From positions 1-36,643 of the forward strand of contig NZ_ASGZ01000036.1 in assembly GCF_000495475.1 (NCBI RefSeq): a stretch of 36,643 nt of DNA, given 5' to 3'. Under the pieces are notes generated by a model that had not been told where the DNA came from, did no database searches, and saw only the letters and a list, made by a program, of their open reading frames with translations. This DNA is from Candidatus Halobonum tyrrellensis G22. Its GTDB lineage: Archaea > Halobacteriota > Halobacteria > Halobacteriales > Haloferacaceae. Below, piece after piece: positions 8,221 through 16,600 of this stretch. Position 1 is the first letter of the stretch, and each line of letters opens with the position of its first letter. A program made the translations under genes and the position numbers.

Positions 8221-8244
8221 GAGCGGACCATCTCGGTAGCAACT

Positions 8245-11200
8245 GTGAGTCAGGCTACCCTTCCCTCCGGGCCGTACGTCAACTCGGATCTGTTCTCGGG
8301 GCACTATCTGGACGAACGGGTGGGGGATCTGGACGGGTGGGACTGCGACGCGGAGGCGGACGAGGCGTTCGAAGCCCTCGACTCGCACTGGGACGGCGAG
8401 AGGGAACTCGTCGAGGGGTACAACGAGGACACGCTGTTGGGGTCGTGGATAGACGTGGTGCTCGACGCACTCGGGTACGACACGATCCAAGAGACCAGCC
8501 TCCCCGACACGGGCGGGTACATCGACCGGGTGCTGTACGATTCGGCCGAGAGCCGCCGTGACGCGATGGCGATGAAGCAGGACGGGGAGTTGACCGGCAC
8601 GTTCGGGACGGCGTGTGCGCTGTTGGAGGCGAAACGGTGGGACGAGGCGTTCACCGAGCGGTTCAGCGAACAGCGGTCGTACCGCGACGCCTCCCACCAG
8701 GTGAAGTACTACCTGGAACATACGCCGGAGTCGCTCACGTGGGGTATCCTCACGAACGGGCGGAAGTGGCGACTGTACGGGACGAAGGACTACGCGACCG
8801 AGACGTACTACGAGGTCGACCTCCCCGAGTTGCTCGAATCGGGCGACAGGGAGGCGTTCAAGTACTTCTACGCGTTCTTCAGACCCGAGGCCTTCCGCGA
8901 AACCGGCGGAACCTCGTTTCTCGACCGGGTCTGGAACGAGAGCGAGACGGCCGCACAGGAGCTCGGCGAGGACCTCCAAGACAACGTGTTCACCGCGCTC
9001 CGCGTGCTCGGTGAGGGGTTCGTCGAGACGAACGACCTCGACATCGACCCCGACGACGAGGCCGCGCGCGACGAACTGAAAGAGCAGTCACTGGTGTTGC
9101 TCTACCGGCTGATGTTCGTCCTGTACGCCGAGTCGCGTCAGCTCATCAGTCCCGACGACCCCGCCCGTGCGGACGAGTTCCACGAGAACTTCAGCCTGGA
9201 CGCGCTTCGACGGGAGATCCACGAGGACGTCAGTTCGGGCGGGACGTTCGACGGGTACAGCGAGTACTCCACGTCGATGTGGGGGCAACTCCAAGACCTG
9301 TTCCGACTGGTCGACGCCGGCGAGGAGTCGCTCGGCATCCCCCCGTACAACGGGGGGCTGTTCGACGACGGGAAACACGAGTTCCTCGCGAACAACGAGG
9401 TCGCCGACCGCTACGTCGCGGAGGTCGTCTACCGGCTCGGGACGACCCGCGCGGACGACCGGAGCGGGTACGTGCTGGCCGACTACGCCGACCTCGACAC
9501 GCGACACCTCGGCACGATATACGAGGGGCTGCTCGAACACGAGTTCCGGATCGCCCCCGAGCAGTACGCCGCGGTGTCCGCCGACGGCGGGCAGGTGTGG
9601 AAGCCGGCGACGGAGGTGAGCGTGGCCGACGCGGTGGAGACGGTCGACCGCGGCGAACTGTACGTCGTCAACGACGAGGGCGAGCGGAAGGCGACGGGCG
9701 CGTACTACACCCCCGACTACGTGGTGGCGTACATCGTCGAGGAGACGGTCGACCCGCTGATCGACGAGATCAAAGCCGACATCGCCGACGCGGAGGGGCT
9801 CGAACCCGGCGACAAGGGGTACATCGCGCCGTTTCTGGAGCGAGTTCGCGGGCTGACGGTACTCGACCCCGCGATGGGGTCGGGGCACTTCCTCACGAAG
9901 GCGACGGGCTACCTCACCGAACAGGTGATGGAGGTGATCCGCGAACAGGAGATCCAAGGGTACGACGAGCAGGACATCCGGCGGATCGTCGCGCGCGAGT
10001 GCATCTACGGCGTCGACGTCAACGGGATGGCCGTCGAGTTGGCGAAGCTGTCGATGTGGCTGGAGACGCTCGCGACCGACCAGCCGCTGGCGTTCCTCGA
10101 CCACCACCTCAAGACCGGAAACTCGCTGGTCGGCTCGGACATCACCGAGGTGCTCTCGGACGACGCCGCCGACGAGGGCGGGCAGTTGACGCTGATGCAG
10201 GCGCTCGCGCGGGTCCGCCGGGACACGCTCGAACACGTGATGGAGTTGATGGCGGATCTCCTCGCCATCGACAACGAGACGCTCGCGGACGTGAAGTCGA
10301 TGGAGGGGACGTACGACGAGATTCGGTCGGACCCGCTGTACGGCCGGCTGTTCGAGATGGCGAACGTCCACACCGCAGAACGGTTCGGCGTCTCCGTGCC
10401 CGACGGCGTCTACGAGGAGATGGCGGGCGCCATCGAGAGCGAATCGGAGTGGAGCGAGGTGCGCGAACGCGACTGGTTCCGGGCGGCGCAGGCGACGGCC
10501 GACGAGGAGGACTTCTTCCACTGGGAACTGGAGTACCCCGAGGTGTTCTTCGACGCCGACGGGAAGAAACGGGCGGACGGCGGGTTCGACGCGGTTGTGG
10601 GGAATCCTCCGTACGTACGCCAAGAGCATATGCAGAATCAATCTAATTACTTTTCCACAGAGTACCAAGTCTATACCTCTGCTGCGGATTTATACACGTA
10701 CTTTGTTGAAAATGGTCATGATATATTAAAAGAAGAAGGGCACCTGGGATATATTGTCTCCAATAAATTCATCCGGGCAGAATATGGTGAACCGCTGCGT
10801 GATTTCTTGAGAAAGAGGGCTCATCTGGACGTACTGTGTGACTTTCGTGACCTACCAGTGTTTGGATCAGCAGTATCTGCCTACCCAATGCTGCTCCTAT
10901 TTGAGAAGGATACACCAAGTTTTGACTCACGGATACTTGTTCACAATGTCCAATCTCTCAGCTTCAATGATCTTAGACAACTTATCGAATCAAATGGATA
11001 TGATATCAGTCAGAGACAGCTCGGATCCGGCTCATGGCCGATATCTAATCCAGAATCCATAGGCATATTTGACAATATTGAGGACACCGGGAAAGAACTG
11101 GAAGAGGTACTTGAGTCGAATATCTTGCGTGGAATACTGACCGGTTTAAATGATGCATTCATTATCGGTGCAGATACGAGAGAACATATCCTAAGTATGG

Positions 11201-12378
11201 ACAGAGACTCTGAAAAATTCATATTTCCACTAATGAGAGGTAACGATGCAGAGAGGTATCTGGCTAATTTTTCTGATCAATATTTGATCCGTATCCCATC
11301 AGGTTGGACTACATCTAATTCCGGGATTAAGGGAGAAAAAGAGGCGTGGAGATGGTTCAGTAATGAGTTTCCGGGTTTGTCTGACCATTTGTCTGATTTT
11401 ATGGAAGAGGCAAAATCAAGATATGATCGGGGAGAATATTGGTGGGAGCTCCGCTCCTGTGGATACTACTCAGCGTTTGAATCAGAGAAAATTGTATACC
11501 CAGAGATATCAGATGGCCCTAGGTTTAGTCTCGATAGAAGTGGAAGATACACGAATAACAAGTGCTTCATTATTCCATCTGAAAGTAGAGAGATCGTCGC
11601 CTTACTAAACTCTACTCTGGGCGAATTCTGGGCAGAAAATAAGCTCTCAAGCGTTCGGGGTGGATACTTGGAATACCGAACAGTTCACGTGTCAGATTTC
11701 CCAATACCGACAACAGATCATCCAGATTTACATAAACTAGTTGATGAAATGGTCGAGCTACTGTCTTCCAAACAGAATTTGAATGTGAGAATTTTAGATC
11801 ACTTAGGCACCTACCAAGATGGCCCTGCCCTCTCCGACATCGGCTTCACCCAACCCCCCGAGAACGCCGCCGACTCCATCCTTCAGGAGACCACCGAACA
11901 GAAGCCCAACCTCCGCGTCGGCCGCGTGGAGGTCGTCCGCGAGTCCGACACGACCGTCGAGATACGCCTCACGGCCCGGTACAAACCCGACGACCCCGAC
12001 GAGTACGACACCGACCAGTGGGGGTACACCGAGACGGACCCACTGCCCGCCCTGCGCATCACCGACCTCACGGAGGGAGAAGCGGACCTGATCGAGGCGT
12101 TCGTCCCCGTCGCCGTCGACGAGGCGGGCGGGTTCGCGGGGTTCCGCGAGACGGCGACGAAGACCAACTCGCTCGTCGACCGCCTCCGGGCGCTCACCCT
12201 CCCGCGGGTCGACGACGTACGCGAGGGGTTGGAGAGCTACATCGAGACGACGGAGCGCGCGGAGGAACTGGAGCGGAAGATCGAGCGAACCGACGAGTTG
12301 ATCGACGAGATCGTCTACGACCTGTACGGCCTGACCGACGAGGAGATCGAGATCGTCGAGGAGGCGGTCGGTGAGTAG
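8245..12378 (+). CDS. Type IIG-like restriction-modification enzyme (Eco57I-type methylase), mosaic
   Basis: 1377 aa, GTG start. The N-terminal part has the signature of a PD-(D/E)XK nuclease: GGYIDRVLYD (90-99) then LLEAKRW with E128-x-K130. The adenine-N6 methylase domain follows: GAYYTPDYV (485-493), SAM motif I DPAMGSGHF (541-549), YGVDVNGMAVELAKLSMW (about 590-608) and catalytic NPPY (787-790). The recognition part contains ILRGILTGLNDAFII, CGYYSAFESEKIVYPEIS and LNSTLGEFWAENKL, typical of Eco57I/TaqI-like specificity regions, and the C-terminus is a charged helical region. From NPPY to about residue 1191 the DNA drops from 60-70% to about 35-47% GC, so this module was imported. A phage-defence role is inferred. 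It resembles PglX, but no BREX partner gene is present, so a stand-alone enzyme is more likely. Confidence 0.88.
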   Translation: MSQATLPSGPYVNSDLFSGHYLDERVGDLDGWDCDAEADEAFEALDSHWDGERELVEGYNEDTLLGSWIDVVLDALGYDTIQETSLPDTGGYIDRVLYDSAESRRDAMAMKQDGELTGTFGTACALLEAKRWDEAFTERFSEQRSYRDASHQVKYYLEHTPESLTWGILTNGRKWRLYGTKDYATETYYEVDLPELLESGDREAFKYFYAFFRPEAFRETGGTSFLDRVWNESETAAQELGEDLQDNVFTALRVLGEGFVETNDLDIDPDDEAARDELKEQSLVLLYRLMFVLYAESRQLISPDDPARADEFHENFSLDALRREIHEDVSSGGTFDGYSEYSTSMWGQLQDLFRLVDAGEESLGIPPYNGGLFDDGKHEFLANNEVADRYVAEVVYRLGTTRADDRSGYVLADYADLDTRHLGTIYEGLLEHEFRIAPEQYAAVSADGGQVWKPATEVSVADAVETVDRGELYVVNDEGERKATGAYYTPDYVVAYIVEETVDPLIDEIKADIADAEGLEPGDKGYIAPFLERVRGLTVLDPAMGSGHFLTKATGYLTEQVMEVIREQEIQGYDEQDIRRIVARECIYGVDVNGMAVELAKLSMWLETLATDQPLAFLDHHLKTGNSLVGSDITEVLSDDAADEGGQLTLMQALARVRRDTLEHVMELMADLLAIDNETLADVKSMEGTYDEIRSDPLYGRLFEMANVHTAERFGVSVPDGVYEEMAGAIESESEWSEVRERDWFRAAQATADEEDFFHWELEYPEVFFDADGKKRADGGFDAVVGNPPYVRQEHMQNQSNYFSTEYQVYTSAADLYTYFVENGHDILKEEGHLGYIVSNKFIRAEYGEPLRDFLRKRAHLDVLCDFRDLPVFGSAVSAYPMLLLFEKDTPSFDSRILVHNVQSLSFNDLRQLIESNGYDISQRQLGSGSWPISNPESIGIFDNIEDTGKELEEVLESNILRGILTGLNDAFIIGADTREHILSMDRDSEKFIFPLMRGNDAERYLANFSDQYLIRIPSGWTTSNSGIKGEKEAWRWFSNEFPGLSDHLSDFMEEAKSRYDRGEYWWELRSCGYYSAFESEKIVYPEISDGPRFSLDRSGRYTNNKCFIIPSESREIVALLNSTLGEFWAENKLSSVRGGYLEYRTVHVSDFPIPTTDHPDLHKLVDEMVELLSSKQNLNVRILDHLGTYQDGPALSDIGFTQPPENAADSILQETTEQKPNLRVGRVEVVRESDTTVEIRLTARYKPDDPDEYDTDQWGYTETDPLPALRITDLTEGEADLIEAFVPVAVDEAGGFAGFRETATKTNSLVDRLRALTLPRVDDVREGLESYIETTERAEELERKIERTDELIDEIVYDLYGLTDEEIEIVEEAVGE
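10603..11818 (+). other. AT-rich imported segment inside the restriction-methylase gene
   Basis: Lines counted by hand give 37% GC (10621-10680), 35% (10681-10740), 47% (10741-10800) and 37% (11761-11820), against 67% just before (10561-10620) and 70% just after (11821-11880). Both edges are sharp within about 60 bases, and the reading frame is unbroken. The segment starts at the NPPY codons and ends before PALSDIGFTQPPEN, so it carries the last methylase motifs plus the specificity region. It uses codons rare elsewhere in the window (AGA, ATA, TTA). Confidence 0.9.
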
Positions 12379-12390
12379 TCGCTAGATATC

Positions 12391-12497
12391 GTACCGCGAG
12401 CGAGGAGCGAAGCGACGAGCGAGCGGCTTTTTCATCCACGTTTTTCGAGGAGCGGTCCGCGAGCGCAGCGAGCGGACCCGACGACGAAAAAGGTGGG
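12391..12497 (+). repeat. Hairpin repeat, copy a
   Basis: Begins GTACCGCGAGCGAGG and ends AAAAAGGTGGG. The inner arms GGTCCGC and GCGGACC and the outer arms TTTTTCG and CGAAAAA are perfect, so the 3' part can fold into one long hairpin; CCAC and GGTGG extend the outer stem. It lies 12 nt after the stop of the restriction-methylase gene and includes a T-run (GCGGCTTTTTC), so it may also end transcription. It is the most diverged of four copies. Confidence 0.75.
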
Positions 12498-12500
12498 ACT

Positions 12501-12539
12501 GAGGCGATCGAGATCGTCGCGGAGGCGGTCGGTGAGTAA
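12501..12539 (+). pseudogene. Relic of a second restriction-methylase 3' end
   Basis: 39 bases read EAIEIVAEAVGE-stop; the intact gene ends EEIEIVEEAVGE-stop. The match continues past the stop (CTAG, then the GTACCGCGAGCGAGG repeat start), so tail plus repeat form two imperfect tandem units, about 12345-12497 and 12506-12674. The relic starts directly behind copy a. It is the orphaned end of another allele of the gene and has no start of its own. Confidence 0.75.
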
Positions 12540-12553
12540 TCACTAGCGTACCC

Positions 12554-12674
12554 GTACCGCGAGCGAGGAGCGGAGCGACGAGCGAGCGGCCCTTTTTTGA
12601 TCCACATTTTTTCGAGGAGGGTGCCCGCAGCGAGCGAAGCGAGCGAGGACACCCGACGAGGAAAAAAAGGTGGG
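12554..12674 (+). repeat. Hairpin repeat, copy b
   Basis: Same element as copy a, 14 nt behind the relic stop. From 12581 to 12674 it is identical to copy c except for one extra A in the A-run. Outer arms CCACATTTTTT and AAAAAAAGGTGG pair with few mismatches; inner arms GGGTGCCC and GGACACCC pair with one mismatch. It forms the left border of the winged-helix/DUF gene pair and ends 29 bases before its start codon. Confidence 0.8.
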
Positions 12675-12703
12675 TTCTTGACCTCTCACGTCAAAACAGG
12701 GGT

Positions 12704-13024
12704 ATGGCAGTCGAGACGCGGGAGAGCAAGGCCGAGTTCGCCCGGCGACTCGCGCGGGCGGGCTACGAGGACTTCCTGATCCTCGACCGAGAACAGGCGG
12801 TCGAGGTGTTGACCGACCGCCGCGAGCAACTGGTCGACGCCATCCGCCGGGAGGACCCCGAGTCGATCACGGCGCTCGCGGCCGCAGTGGACCGCGACGT
12901 GGCCGCCGTCCATCGCGACCTCGAACTGCTCGTCGAACACAGCGTCGTCGAGTACGAGACGGACGGCGCGCGGAAGGCGCCCCGACTCAAACACGAACGC
13001 GTGTTCGTCGAACCCGTCGCCTGA
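12704..13024 (+). CDS. Winged-helix DNA-binding protein (HVO_A0114-like), probable antitoxin
   Basis: 106 aa. The first half (KAEFARRLARAGYEDFLILDREQAVEVLTDRREQLVDAI) and the wHTH segment ESITALAAAVDRDVAAVHRDLELLVEHSVVEYE, ending APRLKHERVFVEPV, closely resemble the haloarchaeal HVO_A0114 family of putative DNA-binding proteins, which is usually found beside small TumE-type toxins. It would repress its own promoter and neutralise its partner; this is inferred from family context. The stop is 3 bases before the ATG of the next gene, so the pair is co-transcribed. Codon use is typical of the host, unlike the AT-rich segment upstream. Copies b and c of the hairpin repeat flank the pair. Confidence 0.75.
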   Translation: MAVETRESKAEFARRLARAGYEDFLILDREQAVEVLTDRREQLVDAIRREDPESITALAAAVDRDVAAVHRDLELLVEHSVVEYETDGARKAPRLKHERVFVEPVA

Positions 13025-13027
13025 CCG

Positions 13028-13342
13028 ATGGGGGAGTCGACGTTCGAGTACCGCCTCGGCCGATACGCGGGACACGAGTACTTCCTCACGGCCAGCGCGC
13101 GCCCGGGGTTCGACGACCCCGCGGAGTTCGCGGTCGTCGTCCACTACAACGACGTCGAGACGAGCGAGAGCGTCCAGGTGGTCCGGATCGACACCGCACA
13201 CGGGTTCGTACATATCGACCGCCTGTACCGCCGCGACCAGCCGAAGGACGAACTCGACCTCGGCTTTTGGGACGCGGTCGAGTACGCCGAGGAACACTGG
13301 CGGACGTACGCCGAAGGGCACGAGGACGGAGTCGGCGGGTAG
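13028..13342 (+). CDS. DUF7718-like small protein, putative toxin partner
   Basis: 104 aa, no membrane segment. The core VVVHYNDVETSESVQVVRIDTAHGFVHIDRLYRRDQPK, followed by DLGFWDAVEYAEEHWRTYAE, is what I recognise as a haloarchaeal DUF (DUF7718). The strand-rich region around RIDTAHGFVHIDRLYR recalls TumE-type toxins (DUF6516), which also pair with HVO_A0114-like regulators; this similarity is tentative. The ATG is 3 bases behind the stop of the winged-helix gene, the spacing of a two-gene module. Hairpin repeat copy c starts 13 bases after the stop. It might instead be an accessory factor of the restriction enzyme; activity is unknown. Confidence 0.65.
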   Translation: MGESTFEYRLGRYAGHEYFLTASARPGFDDPAEFAVVVHYNDVETSESVQVVRIDTAHGFVHIDRLYRRDQPKDELDLGFWDAVEYAEEHWRTYAEGHEDGVGG

Positions 13343-13355
13343 CCACAAGCACGCT

Positions 13356-13473
13356 GTACCGCGAGCGAGGCCGGAGGCCGAGCGAGCGGCCCTTTTTTGA
13401 TCCACATTTTTTCGAGGAGGGTGCCCGCAGCGAGCGAAGCGAGCGAGGACACCCGACGAGGAAAAAAGGTGGG
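13356..13473 (+). repeat. Hairpin repeat, copy c
   Basis: Right border of the winged-helix/DUF pair, starting 13 nt after its stop. 13381-13473 equals 12581-12674 (copy b) except for one A. The first 25 bases differ from copy b (GGCCGGAGGCC in place of AGCGGAGCGACG) and match copy d instead, so copies b, c and d are shuffled relative to each other. Confidence 0.8.
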
Positions 13474-13509
13474 ACCGAGAACGGAACCCATGCTCGCTCT
13501 CACCGGACG

Positions 13510-13544
13510 CTAATAATTACCTCATCGTTCCAAAGAGTTATTCG
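13510..13544 (+). promoter_or_regulatory. AT-rich promoter region before the GH2 gene
   Basis: CTAATAATTACC and AAAGAGTTATTC are the only AT-rich stretches between repeat copy c and the GH2 start at 13622. Either could be the TATA box, giving a 5' leader of about 50-85 nt rather than a leaderless mRNA. A 6-bp inverted repeat (GCCACC at 13567-13572, GGTGGC at 13595-13600) lies in that leader and might be an operator. Confidence 0.4.
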
Positions 13545-13621
13545 GGCGCGCTCCAGATCGAAACGCGCCACCGGTGCCACGCCACACGGTGACAGGTGGC
13601 GAACGGCCGGAGAACTCCCCC

Positions 13622-16600
13622 ATGAGTGACAACTATCCACGCGACGAACGCGACAGACGACCGTCGGTCGACGGCACGGCGACCGACAGCACCAGACGAA
13701 CGTTCCTCAAGACCACCGGGCTCGCGGCGCTGCTCGCGGGAGCGTCGCCCGGCGCCGCCGCGGCTCAGTCGTCCGAGCCGGCGGGGCCGTCGGCGCCCGC
13801 GACGGCGTCGGGCGGCCCGGGGCGGATCGAGAACCTCGGGGCGTACATCGAGAACCCCCGCATGTTCGAGCAGAACCGCGAGCCGACCCACGCCGCCGCG
13901 GCGGTGCCGTACGCGTCGGTCGAGCAGGCGCGCGCGTCCGACGAGCGGTTCGCGTCGTTCGAAGACCGGTTCGCCGGCTCCGAGTACTTCCTGAGCCTGA
14001 ACGGCGAGTGGGCGTTCGACTTCTACGAGACCCCCGCCGAGCGCCCGGCCGAGTACGGCGGCGACGCCGACTGGGACGCGATCGACGTACCGAGCGTCTG
14101 GCAGACCGAGGGGTACGACCAGTACATCTACACCAACAACTCGATCACGTGGGAGGAGTACGACCCGCCGCTGGAGGGGCAACTCGACCCGCGTGCGGAG
14201 GACGGCGTCGACGTGCCCGACACCAACCCGACCGGGACGTACCGCCGGTCGTTCACGGTGCCCGACGGCTGGGAGGGGCGGGAGGTGTTCCTCCACTTCG
14301 AGGCGGTCAAGCAGGCGTTCTTCGTCTGGGTCGACGGCGAGTACGTCGGCTTCCAGCAGGGGTCGATGACCCCCGGCGAGTTCGACGTGACCGACCACGT
14401 CACCGCCGGCGAGGACCACGAGGTGACGGTCCAGGCGTACCGCTTCTCCGACGGCGAGGCGCTCGAGACCATCGACATGTTCCGCTTTTCGGGCATCTTC
14501 CGGAGCGCCTACCTGTTCGCCACGCCGACGGTCCACGTCCGCGACTTCTACGTCCGGACGGACCTCGACGACGACTACGAGGACGGCCGGGTCCGCGTCG
14601 ACGCCGAACTCGCCAACTACACCGGCGAGACGCAGGGGATGTACACCGTCGAGGCGCTCCTCTACGGCCCGGACGACCCCTCCGGGCCGTCCGCCGAGGG
14701 CGTCGACGGGGGCGGGGGTCCGGTGACGACGCTGTCGGCGTTCACGACCGTCGGCCACGACGGCGAGACGGTGACGATGGAGGGGGAGGTGGACGCGCCC
14801 GCCAACTGGTCGGCCGAACACCCCAACCTCTATACGGTCGTGCTCCGCCTCCAGCCGAGCATCGGCGACGAGACGGAGGCGCTGTTGGACAAGGTGGGCT
14901 TCCGGTCGTTCGAGACGACGCGGGGCGAACCCGGCGCGCACGTCGTCGTCAACGGCGAACCCGTCGAGATCCGGGGGGTCAACCGCCACGAGACCGACCC
15001 CGACGGCGGCCGGACGGTGCCCGTCGAGATGATGCGGACCGACTTCGAGCGGATGAAGCAGTTCAACGTCAACGCGGTCCGCACCTCCCACTACCCGAAC
15101 GACCCGACGTTCCTCAGGCTCGCCGACGAGTACGGTATCTACGTCCAAGACGAGGTGAACGTCGAGACCCACTGGTGGCAGCAACTGCTCGCGTCGACCG
15201 AGGAGTACCACGAGCAGGCGGTCGCGCGGTTCCGGCGGATGCTGTTGCGCGACCGCAACCACGCGTCGCTGTTCTCGTGGTCGACGGGGAACGAGGCCGG
15301 CACCGGCGCGGAGCACCTGGAGATGGCGGCGCTGGCGATGGACTCCGACGAGACCCTCCCGGCGGACACCAGCGACGTGACCGGCGTCGGCCCGGTCGAG
15401 TCGTACGACGGGCCGGTGTACGGGGAGGCGCCCGACCGCATCATGTACCACCAGCCCAACGGCGGCGGCTGGGACGTCGAGTACAGCGACATGCTCGGGC
15501 CGCGCTACCCCGACCTCGACACGCTGTTGAGCGTCGCCGACGGCTCGTACATCGGCGACGGTCTCCGGCCGGTGGTGATGGGCGAGTACAACCACGCGAT
15601 GGGCAACAGCCTCGGGCTGGTCCACCGGATGTGGGACGGCCACATCCAACCGCCCGTCCGGCGCGCGCGCGACCAGTCGGACGGCGACGGCGCGGACGGC
15701 GTGCTCGTCGGGTCGCCGACGGTCGGCGTCGGCCAGGAGGGCGGCGCGGTCACGCTCGGCCCCGGCGACTACATCGACGTCGACGCCGACGACGTCGGGG
15801 TGTCGCTGCCCGACTTCACCCTCGCCGTCTCGTTCAGCGGCGCGCTCTCGGGGGCGGCGCGCACGCTCGTCTCGCTCGCGGGGTTCACCCTCTCCGTCGA
15901 CCGGGGGCGGGTCGAACTCTCGGTCGACGGGTCGGGCGCGACGGAGACGGCCGACCTCCCGTCGGCCGCCGCGGACGCGGATGCGGAGTCGACCGGAAGC
16001 GACGGGTGGCACACGCTCGCGCTCGTCGGCTCCGCCGACGGCCTCCGGGTGTACCTCGACGGCGACCGCCTGCTGTCGGTCGGGGCGGCGCCCGACCGGG
16101 CGGTCGACGCCGACGAGTCGGTCCGGTTCGGCGGCGAGCGCGCCGCCGACGCGAACGGCGACGGTGACGGCGCGGCGGGCCCGTCGGTCACCGTCGACGG
16201 CGCGTGGGCGTTCGACCGCGCGCTGTCGGCCGACGAGGTGGGGAGCGTCGCGGACGCCGAGGAGCCGGTCGTGGCGTACACGTTCGACGGACTCCTCCGC
16301 GACGAGAGCACCAACGGCGGGTTCGTCTGGGACTGGGTCAACCAGGACCTCAACCGGACGACCACCGTCGACGGCGAGACGGTCGACTACCAGTTTTACG
16401 ACGAGGACCCGTTCTGTCTCAACGGCCTGGTCTGGTCCGACCGCGAGGCCCAGCCCGAACTCTGGCAGCTCAAACACAGCCACCAGCCCGTCAAGGTCGC
16501 GCCGACGCGAGCGCTCGCGGACGGCGAGGTGTACGTCACCAACCACTACCACTTCACCCCCCTCGACGCGGTCGAAGGCCGGTGGGAACTCGTCGCGGAC

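Noticed and set aside
10603-11818. Insertion sequence or intein inside the restriction-methylase
   Set aside because: No terminal inverted repeats, target duplication, transposase or intein splice-site pattern; the protein continues with normal family motifs through the segment.
8245-12378. BREX system (PglX methylase)
   Set aside because: The gene resembles PglX in overall plan, but no pglZ, brxC or other BREX gene is nearby and it has its own nuclease-like N-terminus, so a stand-alone type IIG enzyme fits better.
13574-13621. GTG 13574 as the GH2 start
   Set aside because: It adds 16 residues before a complete Tat signal and overlaps the 13567-13600 inverted repeat; ATG 13622 is the better start.
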